Shown: positions 1 through 8,635, counted from the stretch's first letter. The stretch is 32,156 nucleotides of DNA from JBGPBY01 sp041481485 (GCA_041481485.1 JBGPBY010000011.1:1-32156), one strand, 5' to 3'. Notes: generated by a model not told the origin, from the letters alone. Numbers and translations: made by a program.

Positions 1-648
1 CTGATAGTGCCCAAAGGCGATGGAGTCACCGCGCAGAACGTCGTTCTCCTTCGGCGGCAGGTACTCTCCTGCGAACCATGCCACGCTGACCAGATATCGA
101 CCGTCGAGCAAATTCGAGCGGGCGATGGCCGCGTAATCATGGAGGTCGCCAGCCGGCGTAGCGCGCGGCATCGGTAGCGGAGAAGGGCCGGCAAGGGGAG
201 TCCATTCGAGCTGTTCGGCGTGCGTTGGTGCAAACTCGGTCGCATCGAGGAAGACGACCTCACGGCTGTCCCAGGTGCCCGGACATCTAAAGCGAAAGTA
301 TCTGGCGCCGCTATTCGGTATCGCGACCGGCGACGGATCGATCCGCGTGCAGACGGCTGCGCCGTTCGAGGTCACATCGAATGCCAACAACCGCGGACGA
401 TCCGGAATGGATACGGCAAACACGCCGGGCGGGTAGCCTGCATCCCTGATGAAATGTTCAGGGTTGTTGACGCTGAAATCTCGACGCCCCGGCACGACTC
501 CGTACTCGGCATGTACGGTGGGACCATTCGAAGTCGCAGACGCAGGCGAGGACGGAGGAGAAATTGGCTGTTGTTGAGCTCGCGCTGGAGCGCATACCCA
601 CACGATGCTCATGCCGAGAACCGTAAGCCATGACCGGCGAAACCTCAT
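1..648 (-). CDS. Secreted protein of unknown function, C-terminus cut by window edge
   Basis: Reading the minus strand from the ATG at 648, the frame stays open for 216 codons and leaves the window at position 1, so the gene is partial. The N-terminus is a clear signal peptide: basic MRFRR, a hydrophobic stretch (LTVLGMSIVWVCA) and a likely cleavage site at PARA-QQ near residue 24. After a Pro/Ser/Ala-rich linker the mature part has a beta-rich look, with two cysteines near residues 124 and 147 that could form a disulfide. A weak GAGGGT ribosome site precedes the ATG. I do not recognise a family. A good promoter lies about 160 bases upstream (791-835). It is probably an exported or periplasmic protein; function unknown. 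Confidence 0.7.
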   Translation of the reverse strand, partial: MRFRRSWLTVLGMSIVWVCAPARAQQQPISPPSSPASATSNGPTVHAEYGVVPGRRDFSVNNPEHFIRDAGYPPGVFAVSIPDRPRLLAFDVTSNGAAVCTRIDPSPVAIPNSGARYFRFRCPGTWDSREVVFLDATEFAPTHAEQLEWTPLAGPSPLPMPRATPAGDLHDYAAIARSNLLDGRYLVSVAWFAGEYLPPKENDVLRGDSIAFGHYQ

Positions 649-790
649 ATGACCCTCAGCGCGCCGGCGCTCGCCAGATTTGCCGCTCCAACCTCCGAAG
701 AACAACGTGTGTTGCGCATCGCAAAGCCGTTCATCTTGTTCAACTCCGGCTTGGGTGCCCGCGTGTTGTGACTTGATCGAATCATCTCTA

Positions 791-835
791 ACACTTAGTG
801 TAGTTCATATAACTATCGATATCGTTGATTGTCAA
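791..835 (-). promoter_or_regulatory. Predicted sigma-70-like promoter with two dyads, upstream of the secreted protein
   Basis: On the minus strand a perfect -35 TTGACA (835-830) is followed after 18 bases by TATATG (811-806). The -10 is overlapped by a dyad, TAGTT-5-AACTA (801-815), and next to it, near the expected transcription start, is the perfect palindrome ACACTTAGTGT (791-801). The arrangement suggests a repressor-controlled promoter for the gene starting at 648. The regulator is not identifiable from the sequence. Confidence 0.4.
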
Positions 836-1049
836 GAACTGTTTTCGCAGAGCAGGATCCACTCGTCTTCAAGGCTTTGACCTGGCTGGCAACGACAGAC
901 GGACGTGTGCTGTTTACGACCGAGATCGATGCCGCAAAGCTCGCTGCATGTGGGGATGCACTGAAGCGCCGATTGAGGGTTTCCCCCACGAAATCCAATT
1001 GACTGCGCTGCGAGAACACGTTCGCGTTTCGTGATGGATCCGATGTGGC
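836..1049. other. Intergenic stretch without a supported gene
   Basis: Together with 649-790 this makes about 400 bases between the DUF2200 gene and the secreted-protein gene. Short open frames occur on both strands, but none has a ribosome site, a recognisable product or a signal peptide. I see only the promoter described at 791-835. Confidence 0.5.
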
Positions 1050-1400
1050 TCACTTCCTCAGGATCTTGTCCATAGCCTTTCCTTTTGCCAGTTCATCAAC
1101 CAGCTTGTCCAGATAACGAATCCGTTGCATGAGCTTGTCTTCGATCGCTTCCACACGATAGCCACAGATCACGCCTGTGATTTTCGTGACATTCGGATTG
1201 ATCCGTGGAGCCTGGGCGAAGAAAGTCTCGAAGTCGGTTTTCTGGTCGAGCTGCTGTTGCAGCGTTCGATCATCGTATCCCGTTATCCAGTGGATGATGG
1301 CATCCACCTCTGCTTTCGTGCGTCCCTTCCGCTCCGCTTTCTGTATGTAGTGCGGATAGACGCTCGCAAACGACATTCTGAATACTCTCGTGTTGTCCAT
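1050..1400 (-). CDS. DUF2200 family protein
   Basis: The 116-residue product matches what I know of DUF2200 along its whole length. Features of that family that can be seen are the N-terminal SFASVYPHYIQKAERKGRTK block (about residues 10-29), the WITGYDD motif, the DFETFFAQAPRINPN block, ITGVICGYRVE and the C-terminal DELAKGKAMDKILRK. The biochemical role is unknown. The protein is small, charged and has no signal peptide or membrane segment, so it should be cytoplasmic. The start is the ATG at 1400, preceded by GGGGAACACA. It lies 35 bases downstream of the small secreted-protein gene on the same strand and may be co-transcribed with it. Confidence 0.85.
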   Translation of the reverse strand: MDNTRVFRMSFASVYPHYIQKAERKGRTKAEVDAIIHWITGYDDRTLQQQLDQKTDFETFFAQAPRINPNVTKITGVICGYRVEAIEDKLMQRIRYLDKLVDELAKGKAMDKILRK

Positions 1401-1435
1401 TGTGTTCCCCGTTACTCAGCAAACCTGTTCGCCTT

Positions 1436-1921
1436 TCAGGTGTATCTCACCTGTTTCAGATTGAGCCGGGCTATGGTTCTATTCGGATCGATCGCGTCCA
1501 AACCATGATAGCGATACACGTCATTGATCAGGAATGTCTGCAGGACCAGACCCTGGCCGCCAGGAGCGACAGTGATCACACCCGTGCCGGTCGTGGGGGT
1601 GTTTTCTCGATACCAGGCGCCGTCGATCTCGAATTCAACCTGGCCGCTGATCTTGCTGTTATAGATGGCGACGGGAACCTGTCCCCCGTTTCGGATCTGC
1701 AATGCCAGGCGCATCAGGTAATCCGCCGCCGCTTTCTGCTCGGCGCCGACGGCGGGCGCCAGCCGGAGTTGGACTCCACCGGCGGTCTCGCCTCCGACTG
1801 CAGCATCGAATGCCGCTTGAATCGGATTCCCCTGGGCGGCCGTGGCTGGCAGGGTTGTCCACATAGACAACATTGCAATGATCAGAAACAGCACACTCCG
1901 GATCGAGGCAGACTGAATCAT
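1436..1921 (-). CDS. Small secreted protein, unknown function
   Basis: A 161-residue product with a typical signal peptide: hydrophobic SVLFLIIAMLSMW followed by a likely cleavage after PATAA near residue 29. The mature part (about 130 residues) begins with a predicted helical segment and continues with beta-strand-rich sequence (VPVAIYNSKISGQVEFEIDGAWYREN), which suggests a small immunoglobulin-like or beta-sandwich fold in the periplasm. I do not recognise the family. AGAGGGTAAAGG lies directly before the ATG at 1921. The gene sits 35 bases upstream of the DUF2200 gene and 72 bases downstream of the carboxypeptidase-regulatory-domain gene, so all three could form one minus-strand unit. Confidence 0.6.
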   Translation of the reverse strand: MIQSASIRSVLFLIIAMLSMWTTLPATAAQGNPIQAAFDAAVGGETAGGVQLRLAPAVGAEQKAAADYLMRLALQIRNGGQVPVAIYNSKISGQVEFEIDGAWYRENTPTTGTGVITVAPGGQGLVLQTFLINDVYRYHGLDAIDPNRTIARLNLKQVRYT

Positions 1922-1993
1922 CCTTTACCCTCTTCAGAGAAGATAACGCACGGCACGGCAAAATCTTAGAATTGCGAACGCGCTATCCGTGCT

Positions 1994-3832
1994 TCACTGC
2001 CTTGCGGGGATGATCTTCACCTCGACGGTTTGCTTCGACCCTTCATGCATCTCGATCGCCTTGCCCTGGCTTTCGTAACGTGACAACACTTCGCTGTTCC
2101 AATAGGAAAAGCTCTCAAGGGCTTCCCACGCAAAGATCCTGTAGGCACCAGGCGCAATGCCGCGGAACGAAAAATGTCCATCCTTGTCCGTGATGGCATT
2201 CTTATAGAGTTCGGGGCGGTTGCGCTCCATGTCAGGAATCAGAACCACAGGAACATTGCTTCTGCGATTCGAGAGAGAATCCGTCAGAGTTCCGTCGAGT
2301 TGGCTGCCTTTATCGCTCAGCACAATGTTCAGGGTTTCGTTACTTGAAGTCGTGACCACAAATGAATCATCAAGGGCGTTCTTCGCGCCGAAATAGGCTT
2401 CCTTTACGAAAAAGTCCGGTTGCGCGCTTAGCGTCCACCTCAAACTCAATCGGTATTCTCCAGCCGGTACGCCATAAACGGCGCTGAATCCTCTCGACCG
2501 GTATAACGTCCCATCGATGATGCCCGCCCCGCTGGCAGTCGGGAAAAGGGCAACCCGCATTTGATCTGCGCCCGCTACCGGCGTGATGTCCGGTCCGTTC
2601 ATGCTGATGTGAACCAGCACCGCCACGTTCGGAAGGAGCGTCAGCGCGACGTTTTCGATATCCGATTTATTCACGTCGATCGGTATTTGCGCGCTGGGCG
2701 GACTTTCCGGTGGAAGACGTAACGAACTTATCCGAGGGCTATCGGTTCGACCATTAGCAAGATCCGTCAAATACTTTAGAAGGTCGTCCTCGTTATCAGG
2801 CAAATCGAGAAGACAGTCTCCGCAGACTAAGGTCGATGCCCGTAGCCAATAGGAACCCGGAATTACACCGCGGATTTCAAAGGCGCCGGTTGCTGCGTCG
2901 GTCGTAGTTTTGTATTTCGGAGCCGAAAGCGTCCAGGCGAATGGTGATCCCGCCTCGATGCGCTGCGAGAGCGAGACCGCAAAGCTTGCCGGAGGCCTTC
3001 CCGTTCCGCTATCGACTACCTTCCCGCGGATGCGGAAGGTTTCCAGTTTCGTCAGGACAATGTTGATGCCAGGAAATTCCCTCGCAGGCTCGATTTGGAT
3101 TGAGGTGGCAAGCGATGCGTCGACGGCGCTGGGGTAATACGTTGCCGGGAAATCCGGGGCGACAGAGATATTCGAGGCAGCAGTTTTTGCAGGGCCGTCC
3201 TCCACGCGAACCATATAGTTTCCTGGCGGCACCCAATAGATCCGGTATTCCCCGCGATCGTCGGTGACGGCGCTTCCCTCCGATGCGCGTCCCAGTTGTC
3301 CGGTCAGGCTGTAAACCTGGCGCATCAGTGAAACCTGCATACCCGCAATCGGATTGGCGTTGGAATCCATTACCCGGCCGCTGACAGCACCGTCCGGAAT
3401 CAGACGGAACGTCACGTCCTTCTTCACTTGTCCGGACGTGACAATAATAACGGCCCCAATGCCAAAGACTGCAGGCTGTCCATATTCCTGGACGGCGTAA
3501 CCATTGCGAACCGCGCGAACGCGGTATTGGCCAGGCTTCACACTCTGGAACGAAAATTTACCGTCGCTTTCCGTGGTGACCATCGACACTGGAGTAGATG
3601 GATCTCCAGGCACAATGCAATTCGCGCCACAGGTCGCAGCGGACGACATAACATGGATCAGCGTGACTTGAGCACGGTCGAGCGGAGCATCGCTGCCTGC
3701 GCTCACAACAATACCTTCAATCGCAGAAATTGGACTCTCAAGCGATTGAACTCGCGCGGACGGCGAGCCAACAGCAACAAGTAGAAAGGCACACACGGAG
3801 AAAACGATCCTCAATATGGATCGACACATCAT
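1994..3832 (-). CDS. Secreted protein with repeated carboxypeptidase-regulatory-like domains (single-module paralogue)
   Basis: The open frame extends upstream to 4306 but would then overlap the divergent gene. The ATG at 3832 follows GAGG and starts a good signal peptide (MMCRSILRIVFSVCAFLLVAVGSPSA), so the protein is 612 residues. The mature part is a string of beta-sandwich repeats of the CarboxypepD_reg/CNA-B type. Typical signatures are IEGIVVSAGSDAPLDRAQVTL (about 38), GAVSGRVMDSNANPIAGMQVSL, FRIRGKVVDSGTGRPPASFAVSL and a terminal DKDGHFSFRGIAPGAYRIFAWE. Such domains are usually structural or binding modules in exported proteins; no enzyme domain is seen. It is clearly paralogous to the divergent 898-residue protein, most visibly in the last 80 residues. 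The role is probably at the cell surface or in the periplasm, but unproven. Confidence 0.8.
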   Translation of the reverse strand: MMCRSILRIVFSVCAFLLVAVGSPSARVQSLESPISAIEGIVVSAGSDAPLDRAQVTLIHVMSSAATCGANCIVPGDPSTPVSMVTTESDGKFSFQSVKPGQYRVRAVRNGYAVQEYGQPAVFGIGAVIIVTSGQVKKDVTFRLIPDGAVSGRVMDSNANPIAGMQVSLMRQVYSLTGQLGRASEGSAVTDDRGEYRIYWVPPGNYMVRVEDGPAKTAASNISVAPDFPATYYPSAVDASLATSIQIEPAREFPGINIVLTKLETFRIRGKVVDSGTGRPPASFAVSLSQRIEAGSPFAWTLSAPKYKTTTDAATGAFEIRGVIPGSYWLRASTLVCGDCLLDLPDNEDDLLKYLTDLANGRTDSPRISSLRLPPESPPSAQIPIDVNKSDIENVALTLLPNVAVLVHISMNGPDITPVAGADQMRVALFPTASGAGIIDGTLYRSRGFSAVYGVPAGEYRLSLRWTLSAQPDFFVKEAYFGAKNALDDSFVVTTSSNETLNIVLSDKGSQLDGTLTDSLSNRRSNVPVVLIPDMERNRPELYKNAITDKDGHFSFRGIAPGAYRIFAWEALESFSYWNSEVLSRYESQGKAIEMHEGSKQTVEVKIIPARQ

Positions 3833-3985
3833 GCGGCAGACCTCACTTGTAAGTACTCTCCGCAACACGAAGAAGTTACGCAATAGCCGCGAAATGCCCT
3901 TTGCGACGAGAAAGCGATACGATGTCTGCAACAATATCCCGATCGTCCCCTGATTCTGGAATGGGGGTATTATGAGAGAAATCCA
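3833..3985. promoter_or_regulatory. Divergent promoter region between two paralogous genes
   Basis: These 153 bases separate the two head-to-head domain-repeat genes and must hold both promoters. On the plus strand GGGGGTATTATGAG (TATTAT at 3968-3973) could be a -10 element, which would put the transcript start only a few bases before the ATG at 3986. No convincing -35 or dyad was seen. The calls are tentative. Confidence 0.35.
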
Positions 3986-6682
3986 ATGATTCAAACGGTC
4001 GCATTGTGGGCAGTGTTGATGGTGCAAACGGTTTCCATCAAACCGGTCAGTGCGACAATTCACGGCGTCGTGGTTGCTGCTGACACCGGCGCTCCACTCG
4101 CCGGAGCGCACGTGACGATTTATCAGAAACCCGTCCCGCCGGATCCAAAAAATCCAAATGCTTTGACTACCATCGTGATTCGAACCAGGGGTGGCGATGG
4201 CCACGAGCCGGCAGAAGCCGGCTCGCTGGCAATTACGGATGACCGTGGGCAGTTCGAATTTAAAGACCTCGCCGCCGATTCGTATTCGTTTTCCGCCGAT
4301 CGTCACGGCTATGAATCGGAGTACATCGAATACACGCGTGTCGACGAGGGCCAGACAGTCCGGGGTGTCGTGATCCGCATGACACCGATCGCCGCCGGCA
4401 CCGGCAACGTCAGCGGGTATATTCGCGACGACTCCGGGCGCCCCGTTCCGCTAGTCCAGGTTCAGCTCGTGCGGCGCGAAATCGACTCCAATGGCAATCC
4501 CACGATCATCGAGAATGCGACAGCGGAGACCAATGACCTCGGCGAATATCGCATGTACGGAGTCGAGCCCGGACGTTACTTCGTCGTGTGCAGTCCCAAT
4601 TTTGAATTTTGGAACGGCAACCGCAATGCCGTGCGTCCCGTTTTCCCGGTGTCGTACTATCCCGGCGTTGCCGGTATCGACAAGGCGTCGACGATCGAAG
4701 TGCGAAGTGCGACAGAAACCAGCGGGATCGATTTACAGATCCAGCGAACGGGGCTGTATCGCATTCGGGGCCGAATCATCGATTCAAGCACCGGAAAACC
4801 TCCGGCTCAGGCAAACCTGAATATTTCAGGCATTAGCCCATCAGGAATCGATGTCAGTGCAACGTTCTATAAGGCTGCCGACGGCTCTTTCGCATCGCCC
4901 TCTCTTCCGCCAGGAATCTACAGTCTGGAAGCCGACAACAAAGTCGACGATGCGGGAGCCAATGCGGTCATCACACTGGGCAATTCGGATTTCGAAGGTC
5001 TTGTGCTGACGCTTGCTCGATCCACTTCGGTAACTTCCGAATCTTCCGCTTCCTCCGTTGCGGGCCGAATCTCCGTGGACGGAGAACTGCCGAAGAATGC
5101 AACTCTGAACTCGATCGAAGGCACCGTTGTGCGTATTGGTACCAATGATCCAGTCCCCAACACGAGAGTGGAGTTGATACGAGTTGACGCCCCTGTGGAC
5201 CGCGATCATCCGCAAGAGATTTTGGAAATGACCACATCTCTGGACGGAAAGTTTTTCTTCAAAGAAGCCGACGCGGGGTCGTACCGCCTTCGCGCTACGA
5301 GCATTGGCTACGTCGGGCAGGAATATAGCCAGGGCACACCTGCAGCCCTGCTGAAGCTCGCATCCGGCAAGACCATGAAGGATGTGGTGTTTGGACTCAC
5401 GGCCACCGGCAGCGTCAGCGGGCGCATTCGCGCCGACAACGGTGAACCTCTCTCAGGCATTCCCGTAACGCTGCTTCAGTACAACTACAACTCTGCGGGA
5501 AGACGCACGCTTCAACGCGTCAGCGTCTCGCAGAAAGATCAGACCGACGATCGAGGCGAGTATCGCCTCTTCTTTGTCACTCCGGGCAAATACCTCCTGT
5601 ACGCAGGGATGCCGTCTCCGGAAATACTCACCGAGCGTGATGAAATTCTCGAGTCATACTCGCACGTCTTCTTTCCCGGCGTTCCCGATCCAGATCAGGC
5701 CACCGCAATCGTCGTGCAATCCGGAGTCGAATTGAGCAGGATGGATCTCACATTGAATCCGAAGCCGGTGTATGGCGTGCGCGGCCGGATTGTGGACTCC
5801 ATCACTGGTAAGGCGCCCGGCGATGCCGATATCCATCTGACTTACGGGGATCCGTCCTGGAGTTTTGGTTACGGAATTGAATATATCGGCGGCGAAAAGG
5901 CCAGTTACCAAAGCGGGGTCTTTGAATTTCGAAATGTCATTCCCGGAACCTTTCTTGTAACGGCGGTAGTCGATGGTACTAAATCATGGCGCAAGGCTTC
6001 CGCCACCGTGCAGGTCGCCAATGCGGACGTCAACGGTGTTGTGGTGACGTTGCCTGGAAATCCGGCGGCGCTTTCCGGGCGATTGACCGTTGAAGGAAAG
6101 CCCTATGCATTCAGCCGGCGCGTGGTCGAGATTGTGCGTGCCGGCGGCGAGCAGGGGATCTTACCCACGCCGGAGAGACCGGCCATCGATGCCAACGGCA
6201 GATTTCGTTTCGAAAATGTGTCGCCAGGCGACTATCGAGTGTCCGCCAGTAGTGAAGATGGCTACTACATCAAGGAAGCGCGATTCGGAGGCCTGGACGT
6301 GTTAAATGCCCCAATGCACTTCACGGGAAACGAAAGTGTGCCACTGGAGATCGTGATGAGTTCCAACGTCGCTGCGGTTGAAGGCCGTGTCATTAACGAA
6401 AAGCGCCAGCCGGCCGTCAATGCTGCCGTCGTTCTAGTTCCCGATCGCAATCGAGACCGCACGGAACTTTTCAGAAAAGCATCCACCGACGCGAATGGAC
6501 ACTTCAGTATTTCCAGCATCGCCCCAGGTGACTATCGGTTGTTTGCCTGGGAAACTCTGGAGCCTTACGAGTACTTCGATCCGGATTTACTCGCAAGATC
6601 CGAATCAAAGGCGCTGCCAGTGCATCTCTCCGAACTGTCCAAACAGAATGTCGAAATGCGTGTGATTGTTTCCGCACCGTAA
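3986..6682 (+). CDS. Large secreted protein with duplicated carboxypeptidase-regulatory-like modules
   Basis: An 898-residue product beginning with a short hydrophobic leader (MIQTVALWAVLMVQTVS) and a weak GAGA ribosome site. The rest is tandem beta-sandwich domains. One module of three domains starts at residue 25 (IHGVVVAADTGAPLAGAHVTI), with GNVSGYIRDDSGRPVPLVQV and YRIRGRIIDSSTGKPPAQA following. A second copy starts near residue 377 (IEGTVVRIGTNDPVPNTRVEL), with GSVSGRIRADNGEPLSGIPV and YGVRGRIVDSITGKAPGDA following. A terminal domain (VEGRVINEKRQPAVNAAVVL onward) ends both this protein and the divergent paralogue, which carries only one module. No catalytic motif is visible. It is likely exported and structural or binding; the function is not known. 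Confidence 0.8.
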   Translation: MIQTVALWAVLMVQTVSIKPVSATIHGVVVAADTGAPLAGAHVTIYQKPVPPDPKNPNALTTIVIRTRGGDGHEPAEAGSLAITDDRGQFEFKDLAADSYSFSADRHGYESEYIEYTRVDEGQTVRGVVIRMTPIAAGTGNVSGYIRDDSGRPVPLVQVQLVRREIDSNGNPTIIENATAETNDLGEYRMYGVEPGRYFVVCSPNFEFWNGNRNAVRPVFPVSYYPGVAGIDKASTIEVRSATETSGIDLQIQRTGLYRIRGRIIDSSTGKPPAQANLNISGISPSGIDVSATFYKAADGSFASPSLPPGIYSLEADNKVDDAGANAVITLGNSDFEGLVLTLARSTSVTSESSASSVAGRISVDGELPKNATLNSIEGTVVRIGTNDPVPNTRVELIRVDAPVDRDHPQEILEMTTSLDGKFFFKEADAGSYRLRATSIGYVGQEYSQGTPAALLKLASGKTMKDVVFGLTATGSVSGRIRADNGEPLSGIPVTLLQYNYNSAGRRTLQRVSVSQKDQTDDRGEYRLFFVTPGKYLLYAGMPSPEILTERDEILESYSHVFFPGVPDPDQATAIVVQSGVELSRMDLTLNPKPVYGVRGRIVDSITGKAPGDADIHLTYGDPSWSFGYGIEYIGGEKASYQSGVFEFRNVIPGTFLVTAVVDGTKSWRKASATVQVANADVNGVVVTLPGNPAALSGRLTVEGKPYAFSRRVVEIVRAGGEQGILPTPERPAIDANGRFRFENVSPGDYRVSASSEDGYYIKEARFGGLDVLNAPMHFTGNESVPLEIVMSSNVAAVEGRVINEKRQPAVNAAVVLVPDRNRDRTELFRKASTDANGHFSISSIAPGDYRLFAWETLEPYEYFDPDLLARSESKALPVHLSELSKQNVEMRVIVSAP

Positions 6683-6993
6683 CGGACCCTACCGCTCAAG
6701 GCCGTTATGCCGAACGACAGAGTGAGGCGGCCGATCGAGTCTACATTTGAGCAACATCCCAGATGCCTGTCCCCTCCGGCACTTTATGGCAACCACCTAC
6801 CACTTTCAGAGTTACTCGATGTACCACCCTTCGATAACACTCCGCCAATAATGCGAATAGGCGGGATGCACTGCATTGACATTCTCCGCTAAAACTCTCA
6901 GCGGTAGTGCAATTGCTTCTAGCGGGATGATCTTCATGAACGCGACCCGATTTGAGAACATCCCTGGGGATTGTCTTTTGGGGAAGTGAATGG
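6683..6993. other. Intergenic stretch without a supported gene
   Basis: About 310 bases. Several short overlapping frames exist on both strands, but none has a credible ribosome site or product. A short AACGG/CCGTT pair just after the stop at 6682 is too weak to call a terminator. The only element of note is GGGGAAG at 6980-6986, the likely ribosome site of the next gene. Confidence 0.4.
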
Positions 6994-7260
6994 ATGCAAG
7001 GCACCATTTCGATCGTGAAATTGACAGACTCTGATTCATTCAGGGTCATATTTTACGGAACAGAAATACCGGAAGGACTAAACCCCGCTGCCGCGTATGT
7101 TGCGCGTGGGGTCGAGGGGCTTGGCCATTTTCTCGATACGATTGGAGTGCCGTCGGACAGACAACAGGCCATTAAGGACGCGCTAAAATTAGAATCTTCC
7201 ACAAATATTCTGGATTATTTCGTATCAGATGAAGTCCTGCAGCGCTTTGGTCTCGTTTAA
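6994..7260 (+). CDS. Small hypothetical protein
   Basis: An 88-residue acidic product starting MQGTISIVKL. The frame is open further upstream (TTG at 6952), but the ATG at 6994 has GGGGAAG about 7 bases upstream, which decides the start. The sequence has a beta-rich first third (TISIVKLTDSDSFRVIFYGTEI) and a helical remainder ending LQRFGLV, with no signal peptide or membrane segment. I do not recognise a family. A 9-bp hairpin (7273-7295) lies just after the stop. Being alone between intergenic stretches, its coding status is plausible but not certain. Confidence 0.45.
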   Translation: MQGTISIVKLTDSDSFRVIFYGTEIPEGLNPAAAYVARGVEGLGHFLDTIGVPSDRQQAIKDALKLESSTNILDYFVSDEVLQRFGLV

Positions 7261-7272
7261 CTGGTCTGAATC

Positions 7273-7295
7273 CGGTGGATCCAATAGATCCACCG
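7273..7295 (+). terminator. Stem-loop after the small hypothetical gene
   Basis: A perfect 9-bp stem, CGGTGGATC / GATCCACCG, with the five-base loop CAATA, begins 12 bases after the stop codon at 7260. The following sequence (ACAAGTTGATTTTCTTCT) is only moderately T-rich, so it is a weak intrinsic terminator or simply an mRNA-stabilising hairpin. Confidence 0.45.
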
Positions 7296-7345
7296 ACAAG
7301 TTGATTTTCTTCTAAATAGAAAACTGTACTTACAATGGACCTCAT

Positions 7346-7621
7346 ATGCCAAAAAAGAATGTCAAAAAGAGTACAACGGTAGAAGACGTTTTGATCGCCG
7401 CAGCAAAGACCATCGGAAAAGCAGCTGGCAAAATTGCATCTGTGGTTGGAGCAACAGCGAAGACTGATTCCTCACCGATCCGGTCTCCCCGCCCGAAGCG
7501 AATCGTGAAAAAGTCGGCCAAACCAGGCACGAAAGCCAAAGAATCTAATCCCATGAAAAAAAGAGCTGCGATAAACGCATCAGCCTCGAAGACGAAAACG
7601 ACGCGGCGGAAATCAAAGTAG
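7346..7621 (+). CDS. Lysine-rich, histone H1-like basic protein
   Basis: A 91-residue, very basic product. The first 20 residues contain KKNVKKSTTVEDVLIAAAKTIG. A central alanine/glycine-rich helix (AAAKTIGKAAGKIASVVGATA) is followed by a Lys/Arg/Ser/Pro-rich tail with repeated KK, KKS and RRK motifs that ends RRKSK. Composition and layout resemble the bacterial H1-like or AlgP-like DNA-condensing tails, which suggests nucleic-acid binding, but low-complexity sequence can mislead. The ribosome site is poor (GGACCTCAT before the ATG). It sits upstream of an lmo0937-type gene and a ferritin-like gene, a context that fits stationary-phase or stress chromatin proteins. Confidence 0.5.
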   Translation: MPKKNVKKSTTVEDVLIAAAKTIGKAAGKIASVVGATAKTDSSPIRSPRPKRIVKKSAKPGTKAKESNPMKKRAAINASASKTKTTRRKSK

Positions 7622-7860
7622 GCTCGATTACCGGACAGAGAAGTTCGAAGGCGTAATTAGCGCGATTGACCCGCTTTTGCAATTTGCGCCGTTGTATAAG
7701 ACAGCCGCACTTTATTCATAAATAGAATGAAAGTCCCGGGAATGGACCAAAAACTGCAGTAATACCCATAGACCTGTATTTTATTCGCAGCAGATTTCGT
7801 GCGAATTAACGGGAAGAGGTTCTTTGGAATTACCCTGCGAACCATAAAGGAGGCCGTCCG

Positions 7861-8010
7861 ATGCTTTGGACAATTGCCGTGATTCTGATTTTGATGTGGG
7901 CTTTGGGTATGGTGTCGTCTTACACCATCGGAGGGTTCATTCACATTTTGCTGTTGCTCGCTCTAATCTCCGTGGTGATTCAATTAATTAACGGAAGACG
8001 AGTGGTCTGA
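7861..8010 (+). CDS. lmo0937-type mini membrane protein
   Basis: A 49-residue protein starting MLWTIAVILILMWALGMV. It has two hydrophobic helices separated by SSYTIGGFIH and a short basic end, INGRRVV. The pattern LWTIAVILxxxWxLGxV...GGFIHILLxxAxxxxxxxLIxGRR is that of the lmo0937 family (DUF5670). These proteins have no known biochemical role, but in many soil bacteria they occur among general-stress genes. The ribosome site is excellent: AAAGGAGG at 7846-7853, seven bases before the ATG. It stands alone on the plus strand and converges with the ferritin-like gene. Confidence 0.85.
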   Translation: MLWTIAVILILMWALGMVSSYTIGGFIHILLLLALISVVIQLINGRRVV

Positions 8011-8095
8011 ACGAGTCCAGCTCAGATGCGAAAAACAATCGAATGAGCGCGCTACGAGAAGACTGGACAAGCGCGTGATGGTGCCAGGTTTTCTA

Positions 8096-8635
8096 TCAGG
8101 AGAGTTCTTTGAGCAGGCTGACGAGATCCTCGGCGTGCTCTTCCTCCATTGCGAGAATCGTTTCGAGCATACGCCGGGTGGTTGGATCGTCATTGGATAG
8201 GTACTGAATCATTTCCCTGTAGCTGTCGATTGCGATTCGCTCCGCGATGAGATCTTCCTTAATCATACCGAGGAGAGTTTTTCCCTCCATGTATTCGGAA
8301 TGGCTGCGTCCGGACATTCCATCCGGCGAAAGATTAGGCTCACCGCCAAGCTGGACGATTCGCTGCGCAATCTGGTCGGCATGAACCTGTTCTTCGTTTG
8401 CATGCTGAAGGAATTCCTGAGCGACGCTCTGGGCGTTGATCCCGGAGGCCATGAAATAGTGCCGCTTGTAACGAAGAACGCAAACGATTTCAGTGGCGAG
8501 GGCCTCGTTTAAGAGTTTTATAACCTTCTTCCGGTCGGCCGAGTAACCTTCAGTAACAGCACCGCTCTCAATGTTTTGACGTGCCCGATTGCGCAGGGCC
8601 TTCACATCGCTCAGTGTCGTCTTCTGCTTCATCAT
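8096..8635 (-). CDS. Ferritin-like diiron protein (bacterioferritin family)
   Basis: A 179-residue four-helix-bundle protein of the bacterioferritin/ferritin-like superfamily, expected to oxidise and store iron in the cytoplasm. Diiron ligand motifs are visible in order: LNEALATEIVCVLRY (Glu near 44/49), HANEEQVHADQI (Glu 81/82 and His85, the ExxH signature), LIAERIAIDSYREM (Glu near 132) and AMEEEHAEDL (Glu and His near 164-167, the second ExxH). The N-terminal extension (about 35 residues) is longer than in classical Bfr. The start is the ATG at 8635, the first of two Mets, with AAAAGGAG upstream; the longer frame from 8665 lacks a site. Neighbours are the LuxR/HtrA-like operon and the lmo0937-type gene, consistent with stress protection. 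Confidence 0.85.
   Translation of the reverse strand: MMKQKTTLSDVKALRNRARQNIESGAVTEGYSADRKKVIKLLNEALATEIVCVLRYKRHYFMASGINAQSVAQEFLQHANEEQVHADQIAQRIVQLGGEPNLSPDGMSGRSHSEYMEGKTLLGMIKEDLIAERIAIDSYREMIQYLSNDDPTTRRMLETILAMEEEHAEDLVSLLKELS

Noticed and set aside
220..633. Arg-rich 137-codon plus-strand frame
   Set aside because: Antisense to the secreted protein with a good signal peptide; composition typical of a shadow frame.
3833..4306. N-terminal extension of the 612-residue secreted protein
   Set aside because: Would overlap the divergent gene and place 158 residues before an obvious signal peptide that has its own ribosome site.
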